A stretch of 64,000 bases of DNA, from NCBI GenBank assembly GCA_017304685.1, contig JAFKLR010000004.1:488841-552840 (forward strand). Reading direction: 5' to 3'. The DNA is from Sphingobacteriia bacterium. GTDB lineage: Bacteria; Pseudomonadota; Alphaproteobacteria; Rickettsiales; 33-17. The notes under the pieces are model-generated. The model was not told where the DNA came from. It saw only the letters and a list, made by a program, of their open reading frames with translations, and searched no databases. The translations under genes were made by a program, and so were the position numbers. Shown piece after piece: positions 18,958 to 27,663 of the stretch (within the stretch, counting starts at the first letter, position 1; each line of letters opens with the position of its first letter).

Positions 18958-19584
18958 ATGTTTAATTTAGTAGTAATTTTCTGGAAAAGTTTATTAATAG
19001 GGTTTGCTATTGCCGCACCTGTTGGACCTATAGGGGTACTTTGTATAAAAAATTCTTTAAATAGAGGTGCAAAATTAGGGTTAGTAACCGGATTAGGAGC
19101 TGCTGTTGCTGATTCAATTTATGGAGTAATTGCGGGGGCAGGTCTTACAGCTCTTACAAACTTTTTTATAAATCATGTAAGTTATATCCATATTTTAGGT
19201 GGAAGCTTTTTAATTTATCTAGCTTATAAGGAATTTAAATCAAAACCAGCTAATATTAATAGTCCTGTAAATTCTAGTAATAATAAAACTATGTTAGAAA
19301 CCTTTTTTAGTAGTTTAATTCTTACATTAACAAATCCAATTACTATCATAAGCTTTTTAAGCTTATACGCAGTTATTACCAACGACGTTCTTAATCTAAG
19401 TAGCATTTTAGCTGTTATGACAGGTATATTTGTAGGCTCAATGATTTGGTGGATAATTTTAACTACTTTAACCTGCCGTTCTAAAAAGTTCCTACCAGAA
19501 AATTTCCTAAATAAAATTAAATATTTTTCAGCCGCAATATTATTTGGATTTGGTATCTATTCATTTTTAAAAGAATTGTTTTAA
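18958..19584 (+). CDS. LysE/RhtB-family exporter
   Basis: 208 residues with six predicted membrane helices. The N-terminal GFAIAAPVGPIGVLCIKNSL and GLVTGLGAAVADSIYG are the LysE-family fingerprint. Members export amino acids or related small molecules; the substrate cannot be read. It begins 3 nt after the PAP2 gene and is probably the last gene of this long plus-strand run. No clear terminator follows. Confidence 0.88.
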   Translation: MFNLVVIFWKSLLIGFAIAAPVGPIGVLCIKNSLNRGAKLGLVTGLGAAVADSIYGVIAGAGLTALTNFFINHVSYIHILGGSFLIYLAYKEFKSKPANINSPVNSSNNKTMLETFFSSLILTLTNPITIISFLSLYAVITNDVLNLSSILAVMTGIFVGSMIWWIILTTLTCRSKKFLPENFLNKIKYFSAAILFGFGIYSFLKELF

Positions 19585-19707
19585 ATCAGTAGTTTATAAC
19601 ATCTGCAATTGATAAGTTACTGAGATTCAATAATATTTTTTCCTACTTAAGGTATTATAAGTAAATATTTATATTGCTTAACTTTTTTAACTAAAAATTA
19701 ATTTGCT

Positions 19708-19737
19708 TTGACACTCAAAGTTACAAAATAGTATAAT
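19708..19737 (+). promoter_or_regulatory. Consensus-like sigma-70 promoter
   Basis: TTGACA (19708-19713), 18-nt spacer, TATAAT (19732-19737), 43 nt upstream of the 506-residue gene. Both hexamers match consensus exactly, the best promoter seen in the window. Confidence 0.75.
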
Positions 19738-19780
19738 TATTAACATATACATAATAATGATTAGTGTCGGAGAAATTTAA

Positions 19781-21301
19781 ATGGTTGATTACAGAAATAA
19801 AGTAAAAGATTTTTTTGATAGTTTATATATACCTGATTCAAAAACTGAAGGTGTAAGTGAAGCAAAAGCTTTAAAAAAGTTTGAAAAATTTTTAGCAAGT
19901 AATTTAGAAGAATTTGCTGAAGAAGTTAAATTTGGCAGTACTATATTACATAGATTTAATGCAAAACACGTTAAAAAGTTTAGAGAAGAATTTAATGAAC
20001 AATTAGTTCACTATCCAAATTTAAAAAAGCATTATCCTAATTTAGTAAACGTTATTAAAATCCTTACTTTATCAGAAGATACGCAAGCTTTAATAAATGC
20101 TACAGCTAAAAAATTACAGAGTATAGGTTCTACTATTAAAGGAAAATATATACTTAGTAAAACTGAAGAGCAAATTTATGAATTAGTAGAAACAATAGTT
20201 AATAATAGTGCAACCGCAACTTTAAGAGAAGTAGATAAAGAAGCTCTTATTAAACAAATGGTCGAACAAATTATTAGTGACGAAAACACTATTTCTATGC
20301 TTAAGAAGTTTAATCAATATCCACTTACAACAAAAGTTGGGGAACTTTTTTACAAATCATTAGCAGCGCGTATAGTATTTGGTATAGCTATAGCTGCATT
20401 CGTTGGAATAGGTATATTTGCTTTAACACCTATGAACATAGGTAGCTTAATGGCCTACATTTATAAAGATAATAATTTAGGTTTAAGAAAGATATTAATT
20501 GAACCGTTAATTGCAATAAAAAGCTCTTTTGCCTACATTTTTCCTTCATTATTTAATACTAGCTATATAATGTACGGCTTTAGCGTTTATTCTAATATAC
20601 CTTATCAACAATTTAGTATGACTGTTAATTATGCAAACCCAATTTTTAAAGCTACAAATTTATTAAAGGGTGGTTTTGCAATAGGCTCTTTAATAGCATC
20701 AACTCTCGGCCAATACGCTTATTCCTCAGTTAAGAAAACTAATGAAAGAGATGAATTTATTGCTAATTTAATTCAACATGTTGAAAATGCTGCAAGTAAA
20801 GCTCCTTCTTTTAGAACGGTTAGTGAAAGTAAAAAAGATGATTTTACCCAAGATGAAAAGGTAGCTAAAAGCATTGCTAAAATAATGAAGCAGCTAATAA
20901 GTAAACATGGTATTAGTTTACCAAGACATAGCGAGATTAATAACTATGCAGTAATTGATAGGAATTTTATTAAAAATTTTGCTAAAAAAGTTTTATCAAC
21001 TGCAAACTACAAAAATATGAATAAGGATGCTTTAGTTTTACTTGATGCAATAAGATTTGCAGTACTTGAAAATAAAATGTCATTAAAAAATGATCCTGAA
21101 TTAATTCAAGTAATTACTAAAAGCTTAGAGGTTATAATGCCTTCTACTAAAATTAATTACCCAGATTTAAAACCACATATTGGAAATTTATTGGATAATT
21201 TAAAAGAGCTTGTTGGTGGGAAACGTTCACAACACTATAGGGATTTAGAAAATTTATCTTTAGCATATGGAATTACTTCATTTTTAAAACAAGCGAAGTA
21301 A
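19781..21301 (+). CDS. Unknown membrane-associated protein
   Basis: 506 residues, no family recognised. The N-terminal 190 residues are charged and helical. One clear membrane helix lies at about 199-217 (ARIVFGIAIAAFVGIGIFAL), and weaker hydrophobic stretches follow between about 240 and 315. The C-terminal 190 residues are again hydrophilic and helical. There is no signal peptide. ATG follows GTCGGAGAAA, a good ribosome site, and a perfect sigma-70 promoter precedes it, so it is probably well expressed. It converges with icd with no bases between the stops. Possibly a lineage-specific host-interaction or envelope protein; that is conjecture. Confidence 0.75.
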   Translation: MVDYRNKVKDFFDSLYIPDSKTEGVSEAKALKKFEKFLASNLEEFAEEVKFGSTILHRFNAKHVKKFREEFNEQLVHYPNLKKHYPNLVNVIKILTLSEDTQALINATAKKLQSIGSTIKGKYILSKTEEQIYELVETIVNNSATATLREVDKEALIKQMVEQIISDENTISMLKKFNQYPLTTKVGELFYKSLAARIVFGIAIAAFVGIGIFALTPMNIGSLMAYIYKDNNLGLRKILIEPLIAIKSSFAYIFPSLFNTSYIMYGFSVYSNIPYQQFSMTVNYANPIFKATNLLKGGFAIGSLIASTLGQYAYSSVKKTNERDEFIANLIQHVENAASKAPSFRTVSESKKDDFTQDEKVAKSIAKIMKQLISKHGISLPRHSEINNYAVIDRNFIKNFAKKVLSTANYKNMNKDALVLLDAIRFAVLENKMSLKNDPELIQVITKSLEVIMPSTKINYPDLKPHIGNLLDNLKELVGGKRSQHYRDLENLSLAYGITSFLKQAK

Positions 21302-22750
21302 TTATTCTCCTTGTCCTAAAGAAAAACCTAGTTTATCATCAAAAGTGTATAGATTCTCGATTTTTATAAAATCGAGATCTGCCTTTTTAATATTTTCTAA
21401 TACTTCTAAAATATCATTATAGTTTGCAGTTTTATCTGAGTTAAAAGGAACAAATCTACATCTCCAATGATCATTATCAATACTATTCATTAATTTTGTT
21501 TTTGGCCACACGGTAAGGCCTCTTGCTGAAATCATTTGTAAGCGTAAATTTCCTTTAGCAGCTTCATTTAATTTATCTGCAAGTATAGAAGGGTCCGTAC
21601 CGTTCCAATCAATAAATATGTCAGCGCCCACTAATTGCTTTTTTTCTTCGATATTAATTTTAGCTTCTTTACTTATTTCTTTTTTGCTACTTTTATTAAA
21701 ATTAACTACATCTAAGATTTGAGGTTTTTCACCTAAACGTTTTATAACTTCTTCAGTAAATTCTTTTGTTCCAAGTTTTGCCTTACTGGTTCTTTCATTG
21801 AAGATATCAGCTGTATGTAAACCGTCTTCAATAGTTTTAAGCCAAGCGTTTTGAATTTTTTCCGCAGCTTCTAGTTCATCAATATGTACAAGCATCATAA
21901 CCGCAGCATTAATTAAGCCTGAAGGGTTCGCAATATTTTTACCTGCAATATCAGGAGCTGAACCATGGATTGCTTCAAATAAAGCATATTCTCTTCCAAT
22001 ATTTGCAGATCCTGCCATACCAACTGAGCCACAAATTTCAGCAGCAATATCAGAAATAATATCCCCATAAAGATTGGAAGTAACTATAACATCAAAGTTT
22101 TCTGGTTTAGTTGCAAGTCGTGCTGCGCCAATATCAATTATCATATGATTAGTTTCAATTTCAGGATATTCTTTAGCTATTTCATCAAACACATTATGAA
22201 AAATACCGTCAGTCATTTTCATAATATTATCTTTACTAAAACATGTAACTTTTTTACGGTTGTTTTTTACAGCGTATTCAAAAGCATAACGTATTAATCT
22301 CTCACTACCTGTACGTGTAATTAACTTTAATGTTTGATACATATTATGTGTTTGTCTATGCTCAATTCCTGCATATAAATCTTCTTCATTTTCTCTTATA
22401 ATTACCACATTCATATTAGGATGATGTGTAGCCACAAAAGGAGCAAAAGCTATATTAGGACGTACATTTGCATAAAGGCCTAGGGTTTTACGCATTGTTA
22501 CATTTAAACTTTTATAACCCCCACCTTGTGGAGTCGTAATAGGTGCTTTTAAAATGACTTTTGACCTTTCAAGAGAATCCCAAGTATCATTTGATATACC
22601 AGAACTATATCCTTTTCTATACAGGTTTTCACCCACTTCAACCGTTTCTAAATTTACAAATACTCTTGCTTCTTTAAGAATATTTAAGGTTGATTCCATA
22701 ATTTCAGGGCCTATACCATCCCCATAAGCAATAGTAATTGTTTTAGTCAT
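21302..22750 (-). CDS. icd: Isocitrate dehydrogenase, NADP-dependent, Thermus/Rickettsia type
   Basis: 482 residues. It oxidatively decarboxylates isocitrate to 2-oxoglutarate in the TCA cycle. The N-terminal two thirds are a standard isocitrate/isopropylmalate dehydrogenase fold: YGDGIGPEIM at the start, the isocitrate-binding RENEEDLYAGIEHR, NLYGDIISDIAAEICGSVG with the metal-binding aspartates, and HGSAPDIAGKNIANPSG. A C-terminal extension of about 145 residues follows, as in Thermus thermophilus and Rickettsia enzymes (about 480-495 residues) and unlike the 416-residue E. coli form. NADP preference is by family inference. Confidence 0.93.
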   Translation of the reverse strand: MTKTITIAYGDGIGPEIMESTLNILKEARVFVNLETVEVGENLYRKGYSSGISNDTWDSLERSKVILKAPITTPQGGGYKSLNVTMRKTLGLYANVRPNIAFAPFVATHHPNMNVVIIRENEEDLYAGIEHRQTHNMYQTLKLITRTGSERLIRYAFEYAVKNNRKKVTCFSKDNIMKMTDGIFHNVFDEIAKEYPEIETNHMIIDIGAARLATKPENFDVIVTSNLYGDIISDIAAEICGSVGMAGSANIGREYALFEAIHGSAPDIAGKNIANPSGLINAAVMMLVHIDELEAAEKIQNAWLKTIEDGLHTADIFNERTSKAKLGTKEFTEEVIKRLGEKPQILDVVNFNKSSKKEISKEAKINIEEKKQLVGADIFIDWNGTDPSILADKLNEAAKGNLRLQMISARGLTVWPKTKLMNSIDNDHWRCRFVPFNSDKTANYNDILEVLENIKKADLDFIKIENLYTFDDKLGFSLGQGE

Positions 22751-22775
22751 TTCAGCCTCTATATTATAATCCTTG

Positions 22776-22794
22776 CGGAATTATATATATTCCG
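22776..22794. repeat. Short inverted repeat upstream of icd
   Basis: CGGAAT (22776-22781) and ATTCCG (22789-22794) around an AT-only 7-nt centre, in the 107-bp divergent region between icd and hemW. The G/C clusters stand out in this composition. It could be an operator or a leader hairpin. Confidence 0.35.
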
Positions 22795-22857
22795 TTAAAA
22801 AAAGCTATAGTATTTCTAAAGTTTACTTCTATAATTAATAAATAATTGAACATTTAA

Positions 22858-24009
22858 ATGAATAATAAAATAGCCGTATATGTCCATTGGCCATTTTGTA
22901 AATCAAAATGTCCTTATTGTGACTTTAATAGTCATGTTGCCCATAGCTATGACCATAATCAATGGTTAGAAGCTTATTTAAAAGAAATTGAATATTTTAA
23001 ATCCTATTTAGAGAATAAAGAAATAATATCTATTTTTTTCGGAGGTGGTACTCCTTCCTTAATGGCACCTTTTATTCCTGAAAAAATTATAAATAAATTA
23101 GCCGAAATATCTACGCTATCAAAAAATGCTGAAATTACATTAGAAGCTAACCCAACTTCATTTGAAACAAACAAATTTAAAGATTTTAAAATTGCAGGAA
23201 TTAATAGAGTATCGATTGGAGTGCAAGCTTTAAACGAAGCAGATTTAAAATTCTTAGGACGTGAACATAATTCAAATGATGCAATAAATGCAATTAAAGA
23301 AGCTAGTAAGATTTTTGATAGATATAGTTTTGATTTAATATATGCAAGGCCTAAGCAAACTATTGAATTTTGGCAAAAAGAACTTAATGAAGCATTGCCG
23401 TTAGTTCGAGATCATTTATCTATTTATCAACTTACTATTGAGAAGGGTACAAAATTTTATTCTGATTATATGAATAAAAAATTTGTTATGCCTACATCAG
23501 ACTTACAAGATGATTTTTACGAAGTTACACAAGAAATAATGGATAAGCATAATTTACCAGCTTACGAAGTTTCAAATCATGCTAAAAAAGGCTTGGAATC
23601 AATACATAATTTAAGTTATTGGCGATATTATGATTATTTAGGTATAGGGCCAGGAGCTCATAGTAGAATAACTGAGAATAATAATATCCATGCTTTAATG
23701 ATGTTACATTCACCTAATGCTTGGTTAAAGCAAGTTACTGAAAAAGGGAATGGTATCCAGCAAAATAATATTCTTACCGATCAAGAAATTGTTTATGAAA
23801 TGGTGATGATGGGTGTGAGAATTAAAGAAGAATTATATTTTGAAAATATACAAGCAAAAATAAAGTCTGATTTGAATAAATTTCTAAATAAAGATAAAAT
23901 AAAAATATTAGAAAAACAAAGTTTGCTTGTTTCTTCGGATAAAGGCTTTACGATTACAAATAATGGAATAAAGGTAATAAATTCAGCAGTTAATTTTATA
24001 TGCAATTAA
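22858..24009 (+). CDS. hemW: Radical SAM protein HemW (heme chaperone, HemN-like)
   Basis: 383 residues. It has the radical-SAM CxxxCxxC cluster motif in PFCKSKCPYCDFNSH near residue 13, followed by IFFGGGTPSLM, LEANPTS, and RVSIGVQALNEADLKFLGR. True HemN has a fourth cysteine (CxC) that is absent here, so HemW, thought to insert heme into respiratory proteins, is the better call than coproporphyrinogen dehydrogenase. The miaA start overlaps its end by 10 nt. Confidence 0.9.
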   Translation: MNNKIAVYVHWPFCKSKCPYCDFNSHVAHSYDHNQWLEAYLKEIEYFKSYLENKEIISIFFGGGTPSLMAPFIPEKIINKLAEISTLSKNAEITLEANPTSFETNKFKDFKIAGINRVSIGVQALNEADLKFLGREHNSNDAINAIKEASKIFDRYSFDLIYARPKQTIEFWQKELNEALPLVRDHLSIYQLTIEKGTKFYSDYMNKKFVMPTSDLQDDFYEVTQEIMDKHNLPAYEVSNHAKKGLESIHNLSYWRYYDYLGIGPGAHSRITENNNIHALMMLHSPNAWLKQVTEKGNGIQQNNILTDQEIVYEMVMMGVRIKEELYFENIQAKIKSDLNKFLNKDKIKILEKQSLLVSSDKGFTITNNGIKVINSAVNFICN

Positions 24010-24881
24010 AGGATAAAATAATTATTGTAGGTGGACCTACAACAAGCGGTAAAACTGATTACGCAATAAATTTAGCTAAAAAAATAAATGCTGAAATAAT
24101 TAATGCAGATTCTCAGCAAGTTTATAGTGAAATCCCTATTTTAACAGCTCAACCAACGAGTGAAGAAAAACAAGGAATTCCACATTTTTTATTTGGATAT
24201 AAAACCTTAAATAATGATCATTCAGTAGGAATTTGGTTAAAAGAAGTTATTCCTGTGATTAATGAAATTATCTATCGCAATAAAACACCAATCATTGTTG
24301 GTGGAACAGGCATGTATTTAAAAGCGTTAAGTGATGGAATTAATGAAATTCCGGATGTGTCATTAGAAATAAAGCTTGAAGTTCATAAGCAATTAGAGGA
24401 ATTAGGGAATGCAAAATTTCATGAAGAATTACAAAAAATAGACCCAATACTTGCAAATAAAATATTTCCAAATGATGCGCAAAGAATGTTAAGAGCAATG
24501 GAAGTATATGTTGCAAGTGGAAAGCCACTTTCATTTTTTCAATCGCAACCTAAAAAAATATTTTTTCCTATTGATAAATTTTTTAAAATTAAAATTATTA
24601 AACCACGTGAAGAATTATATCAAAAATGTAATGATAGATTTGTAAAAATGTGGAATAGCGGGGTACTTGAAGAAGCGAAATATGTATTATCACAAAACTA
24701 TAAACCAACAGCAATTTTAAAAGCTCATGGTTTACCTCAAATAATTGCATATCTTAAAGGTGAAATGTTGGAGGAAGAAGTTATAAAAATCTCTCAACAA
24801 ATTACTCGTAACTACGTTAAAAGACAGTTCACTTGGTTTACACATCAGGGTGGGGATTACATAGAAAATTTTGAATTATAA
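24000..24881 (+). CDS. miaA: tRNA dimethylallyltransferase
   Basis: 293 residues. It adds a dimethylallyl group to A37 of tRNAs reading U-initial codons, using DMAPP from the isoprenoid pathway. The P-loop GGPTTSGKTDYA is at about 11-22, then INADSQQVYSEIPILTAQP, with the catalytic Asp of the DSxQ motif, and VGGTGMYLKAL. NDAQRMLRAMEV and RNYVKRQFTWF complete the family pattern. It is translationally coupled to hemW. Confidence 0.97.
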   Translation: MQLKDKIIIVGGPTTSGKTDYAINLAKKINAEIINADSQQVYSEIPILTAQPTSEEKQGIPHFLFGYKTLNNDHSVGIWLKEVIPVINEIIYRNKTPIIVGGTGMYLKALSDGINEIPDVSLEIKLEVHKQLEELGNAKFHEELQKIDPILANKIFPNDAQRMLRAMEVYVASGKPLSFFQSQPKKIFFPIDKFFKIKIIKPREELYQKCNDRFVKMWNSGVLEEAKYVLSQNYKPTAILKAHGLPQIIAYLKGEMLEEEVIKISQQITRNYVKRQFTWFTHQGGDYIENFEL

Positions 24882-24901
24882 ATTTCTAAGGAGAATCATT
24901 A

Positions 24902-25831
24902 ATGTTATCAAGCGATGAAAAGAAAATTTTAAGAATTAGAAAATTTGAAGAGATTTTAAACAGTAATTTTAAAATTGACGAAAATACATTAATTTTAGTT
25001 GATATAGATGATACAGTTTTTAGTTCCCCAAGTCACTATGGTGCATGCGTTGATTTTGGAAGACAAATGTATGAAATGGTAAAAAAAACTGGATGCACTT
25101 TTCAACAAGCTAAAATACTAATAACTCCTGATTGGATCCGTTCACAAAGTACTATTAAAACTAAATTAGTGGATGACGCAATTCATACTTTCTTTACATA
25201 TGCACGTGAACAAGGAGCAACAATTATAGGTTTAACTGCAAGACAACCTGCTATTGCTGAAGTTACTTACAAACAGTTAACTAAGCATAAAATTTATTTT
25301 GATAAATTAGAAAACCTTATATATAGCCAAAAATATTCAAAAAATTTACATAGCAATGAAGTGTTATGTAAAGAAATGAAACATTTAAATCATGAAATTG
25401 AAGTTTTATTTTATGAAGGAATTTTATTTTGCCATGATTTAAACAAAAAAGGTGAAGTCTTTGACCATTTTTATGAAAAATTATTAGCATATAGAAAAAG
25501 TAATAATTTAAAGCCATTTGAAAGATGGGGATTCATTGACGATGCAGAGCATAACTTAGTTTCTGTAAAAAGTACCGCCGCAAAACATTCTGTAGATTAC
25601 TTTGCTTATCATATTCAAAGCTCTCCTTACTTATATGATGCTAAAGAAGCACGCGCGCAAGAAAAAATTAGCAAAATAGAGGAAGAAAAAGGTAAGGAAT
25701 CTCATCATACTAGAAGGAAAAGTATTGATCTAGGGCAATATAGAAGTCTAATACCAAGTTATATTCATGATGGTAGCAAATTAGAAAGAAGAAAATCTAT
25801 GGAATTATTAGTTACAGGAAAACATAGATAA
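24902..25831 (+). CDS. HAD-like protein of the DUF2608 type with basic phospho-site-like tail
   Basis: 309 residues. Motif I is intact: LILVDIDDTVF (about 31-41), with both aspartates. IIGLTARQPA is motif II (Thr). ERWGFIDDAEHNLVSV is motif IV with two aspartates. This matches DUF2608, a HAD-superfamily group found in intracellular bacteria such as Legionella and rickettsiae; its substrate is unknown. The last 60 residues are highly charged and hold two RRKS motifs, RRKSIDLG and RRKSMELL. There is no signal peptide. AAGGAGAA gives a strong ribosome site. It is the only one of the three HAD-like unknowns here with a full catalytic set. Confidence 0.75.
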   Translation: MLSSDEKKILRIRKFEEILNSNFKIDENTLILVDIDDTVFSSPSHYGACVDFGRQMYEMVKKTGCTFQQAKILITPDWIRSQSTIKTKLVDDAIHTFFTYAREQGATIIGLTARQPAIAEVTYKQLTKHKIYFDKLENLIYSQKYSKNLHSNEVLCKEMKHLNHEIEVLFYEGILFCHDLNKKGEVFDHFYEKLLAYRKSNNLKPFERWGFIDDAEHNLVSVKSTAAKHSVDYFAYHIQSSPYLYDAKEARAQEKISKIEEEKGKESHHTRRKSIDLGQYRSLIPSYIHDGSKLERRKSMELLVTGKHR

Positions 25832-25844
25832 ATTATTTTTGGTG

Positions 25845-26897
25845 CTAGGAATAAAACATAAGTACTTTAAATAAACTTCCCATTTGATCGTAAGAAATTA
25901 GCCTATCTAAACCTGAATGAATATTCTCTGTTTTATTAGGATTTTGGTTTGATAAAATTTCAGCGCGGGTAAGAATGCCTGAACCAATTAAAAATTGTCT
26001 TTGGGTTAATAAAGGAAGTTTCTTACATTTAGTTATATTTTGGTGCAATTCATTAAAATCAACATGAATTGTAATATCTGCTTCACCTAGATTTTCAAGT
26101 ACATCAACGAATTGATGTTTTTTAAGTGACTGAAGTGTAGAAGTATATTTTTGATTTATAATATATCCATAATCAATAACTATTCCCATGCCTTTATTAT
26201 CACTTATTAAAGCATCAAGTTTTTTTATTATTTCAAGACCTATTTCATTATATTCAATTATATGACCGTCTTTAGTTTGAGGATAATTATCATTTAAATA
26301 ATTATTAAATTTAGCGATTTCTTGATTATATGAAAAAGTAAGATTATTGTTTTCAAGTTTTAAAACTTGTTCATGCCATGCATTATTAATTTTTATAAGA
26401 GAGTGAATTGGTAAAGCATCAAAAAATTCATTAGCGATAAGAAAAACTGGTTTATTAGTTTTGATTTCTTCAATTGTTTTGCACCAAGAAATTTCAATAT
26501 CTTGAAACTTACTTAACTTTTCTTTTTGTTTAGTAATTAAAGGCTCACTATTTTCAACTAAAATAATTTGAAAATTTTGAATTAAATTAGCAATTTTATT
26601 AAAAACATTTAAAATATCAGCCATTAAAGTTCCATCACCAGGCCCCAATTCTATAATACAAATATCATTTATATTATTTTCTAAACAATAATTAGCAAAA
26701 TTAGCTGCAATCATTTCACCAAATAATTGTGAAACGAGTGGAGCAGTAATAAAATCTCCTTCTTTTCCAAATGGTAGTTTACGTGAATAGTACCCAAAAT
26801 CTTTATCATAAAGCGCAAGCTTCATTACCTCAAAAATAGAGATTTGAAAGTTTTCTTTTAAATAATTATGTATGTGATTATATAATTTAGTTGCCAT
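25845..26897 (-). CDS. SAM-dependent methyltransferase, MidA/NDUFAF7 family
   Basis: 350 residues. Family hallmarks: FGYYSRKLPFGKEGDFITAP, LFGEMIAANF, and the SAM-binding IIELGPGDGTLMADIL. LIANEFFDALPIHSL and IVIDYGY follow. The mitochondrial relative NDUFAF7 methylates an arginine of the NDUFS2 subunit of complex I during assembly. A role in NADH dehydrogenase biogenesis is therefore plausible for the bacterial form but not shown. It overlaps coaX by 11 nt and lies third in an apparent transporter-coaX-midA operon. Confidence 0.9.
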   Translation of the reverse strand: MATKLYNHIHNYLKENFQISIFEVMKLALYDKDFGYYSRKLPFGKEGDFITAPLVSQLFGEMIAANFANYCLENNINDICIIELGPGDGTLMADILNVFNKIANLIQNFQIILVENSEPLITKQKEKLSKFQDIEISWCKTIEEIKTNKPVFLIANEFFDALPIHSLIKINNAWHEQVLKLENNNLTFSYNQEIAKFNNYLNDNYPQTKDGHIIEYNEIGLEIIKKLDALISDNKGMGIVIDYGYIINQKYTSTLQSLKKHQFVDVLENLGEADITIHVDFNELHQNITKCKKLPLLTQRQFLIGSGILTRAEILSNQNPNKTENIHSGLDRLISYDQMGSLFKVLMFYS

Positions 26898-27663
26898 TCA
26901 TCTGATACGCTATAATAAGGCCTTTTAGTAATAAGTCGCTCGCGACATTATTAAATAAATTATCATCGGCAATTAATTTAACTAAACCGCCTGTTCCAAT
27001 AACTTTATAAGTCTCATTACCAAACACTTCTTTTGCAGAATTTTCTACTAAATATTTAATCCCACCATAATGGCAGTTAAGAATGCCTGATTGAATAGCA
27101 GCTGTAGTAGTGTGCCCAATAAAATTAGTAGGTTTTGTAAGCTCAACGGATGATAATTTTTCAGCTCCTTGAATTAGTGCGTTAAGCTGAGTTTGAAGGC
27201 CTGGAATTATAACCCCACCAATAAATTCATGAGCTTTATTAATTGCTACAAGGGTAGTTGCAGTGCCCATATCTATTATAAGGAGGTTAGTATTAGGATA
27301 CATATTTACCGCTCCAATTGCACCTGCAATAAGGTCGGCCCCAATTTCATTAGGGTTTCTAAATTTATCTAAAACTAAACCAGTTTTTATATGAGGTTTT
27401 ATTTCAAAAGGTTCGAGATTAAAATATTTTTTTGCAAGTCTTCTTATAACAACATCAAGTGAAGGAACTACTGAACATAATAAGAAAGCCTGAATTTGCG
27501 AAGGATCAATTTTTTGATCCTTGCAAATTGCTGTAATTAATGTACCTAAATGGTCTTCGCTCCATCCCATTTTTGAGTTTAAGCGAAACTCATGAATAAA
27601 TTTTGTGTCATCATAAAAGCCGCCATAAATTTGACTATTACCTATATCAAGACAAAGTAGCAT
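26887..27663 (-). CDS. coaX: Type III pantothenate kinase
   Basis: 258 residues. It phosphorylates pantothenate, the first step of CoA synthesis, and is the ASKHA-fold type that is insensitive to CoA feedback. Phosphate-1 motif DIGNSQIYGGFYD starts at residue 6. Type III landmarks GADLIAGAIGAV, the DMGTATTLVAI phosphate-2 motif, and FIGGVIIPGLQTQLNAL are present. The overlap with the transporter gene (17 nt) suggests coupled expression. Whether that transporter brings in a CoA precursor is unknown. Confidence 0.95.
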   Translation of the reverse strand: MLLCLDIGNSQIYGGFYDDTKFIHEFRLNSKMGWSEDHLGTLITAICKDQKIDPSQIQAFLLCSVVPSLDVVIRRLAKKYFNLEPFEIKPHIKTGLVLDKFRNPNEIGADLIAGAIGAVNMYPNTNLLIIDMGTATTLVAINKAHEFIGGVIIPGLQTQLNALIQGAEKLSSVELTKPTNFIGHTTTAAIQSGILNCHYGGIKYLVENSAKEVFGNETYKVIGTGGLVKLIADDNLFNNVASDLLLKGLIIAYQMNGN

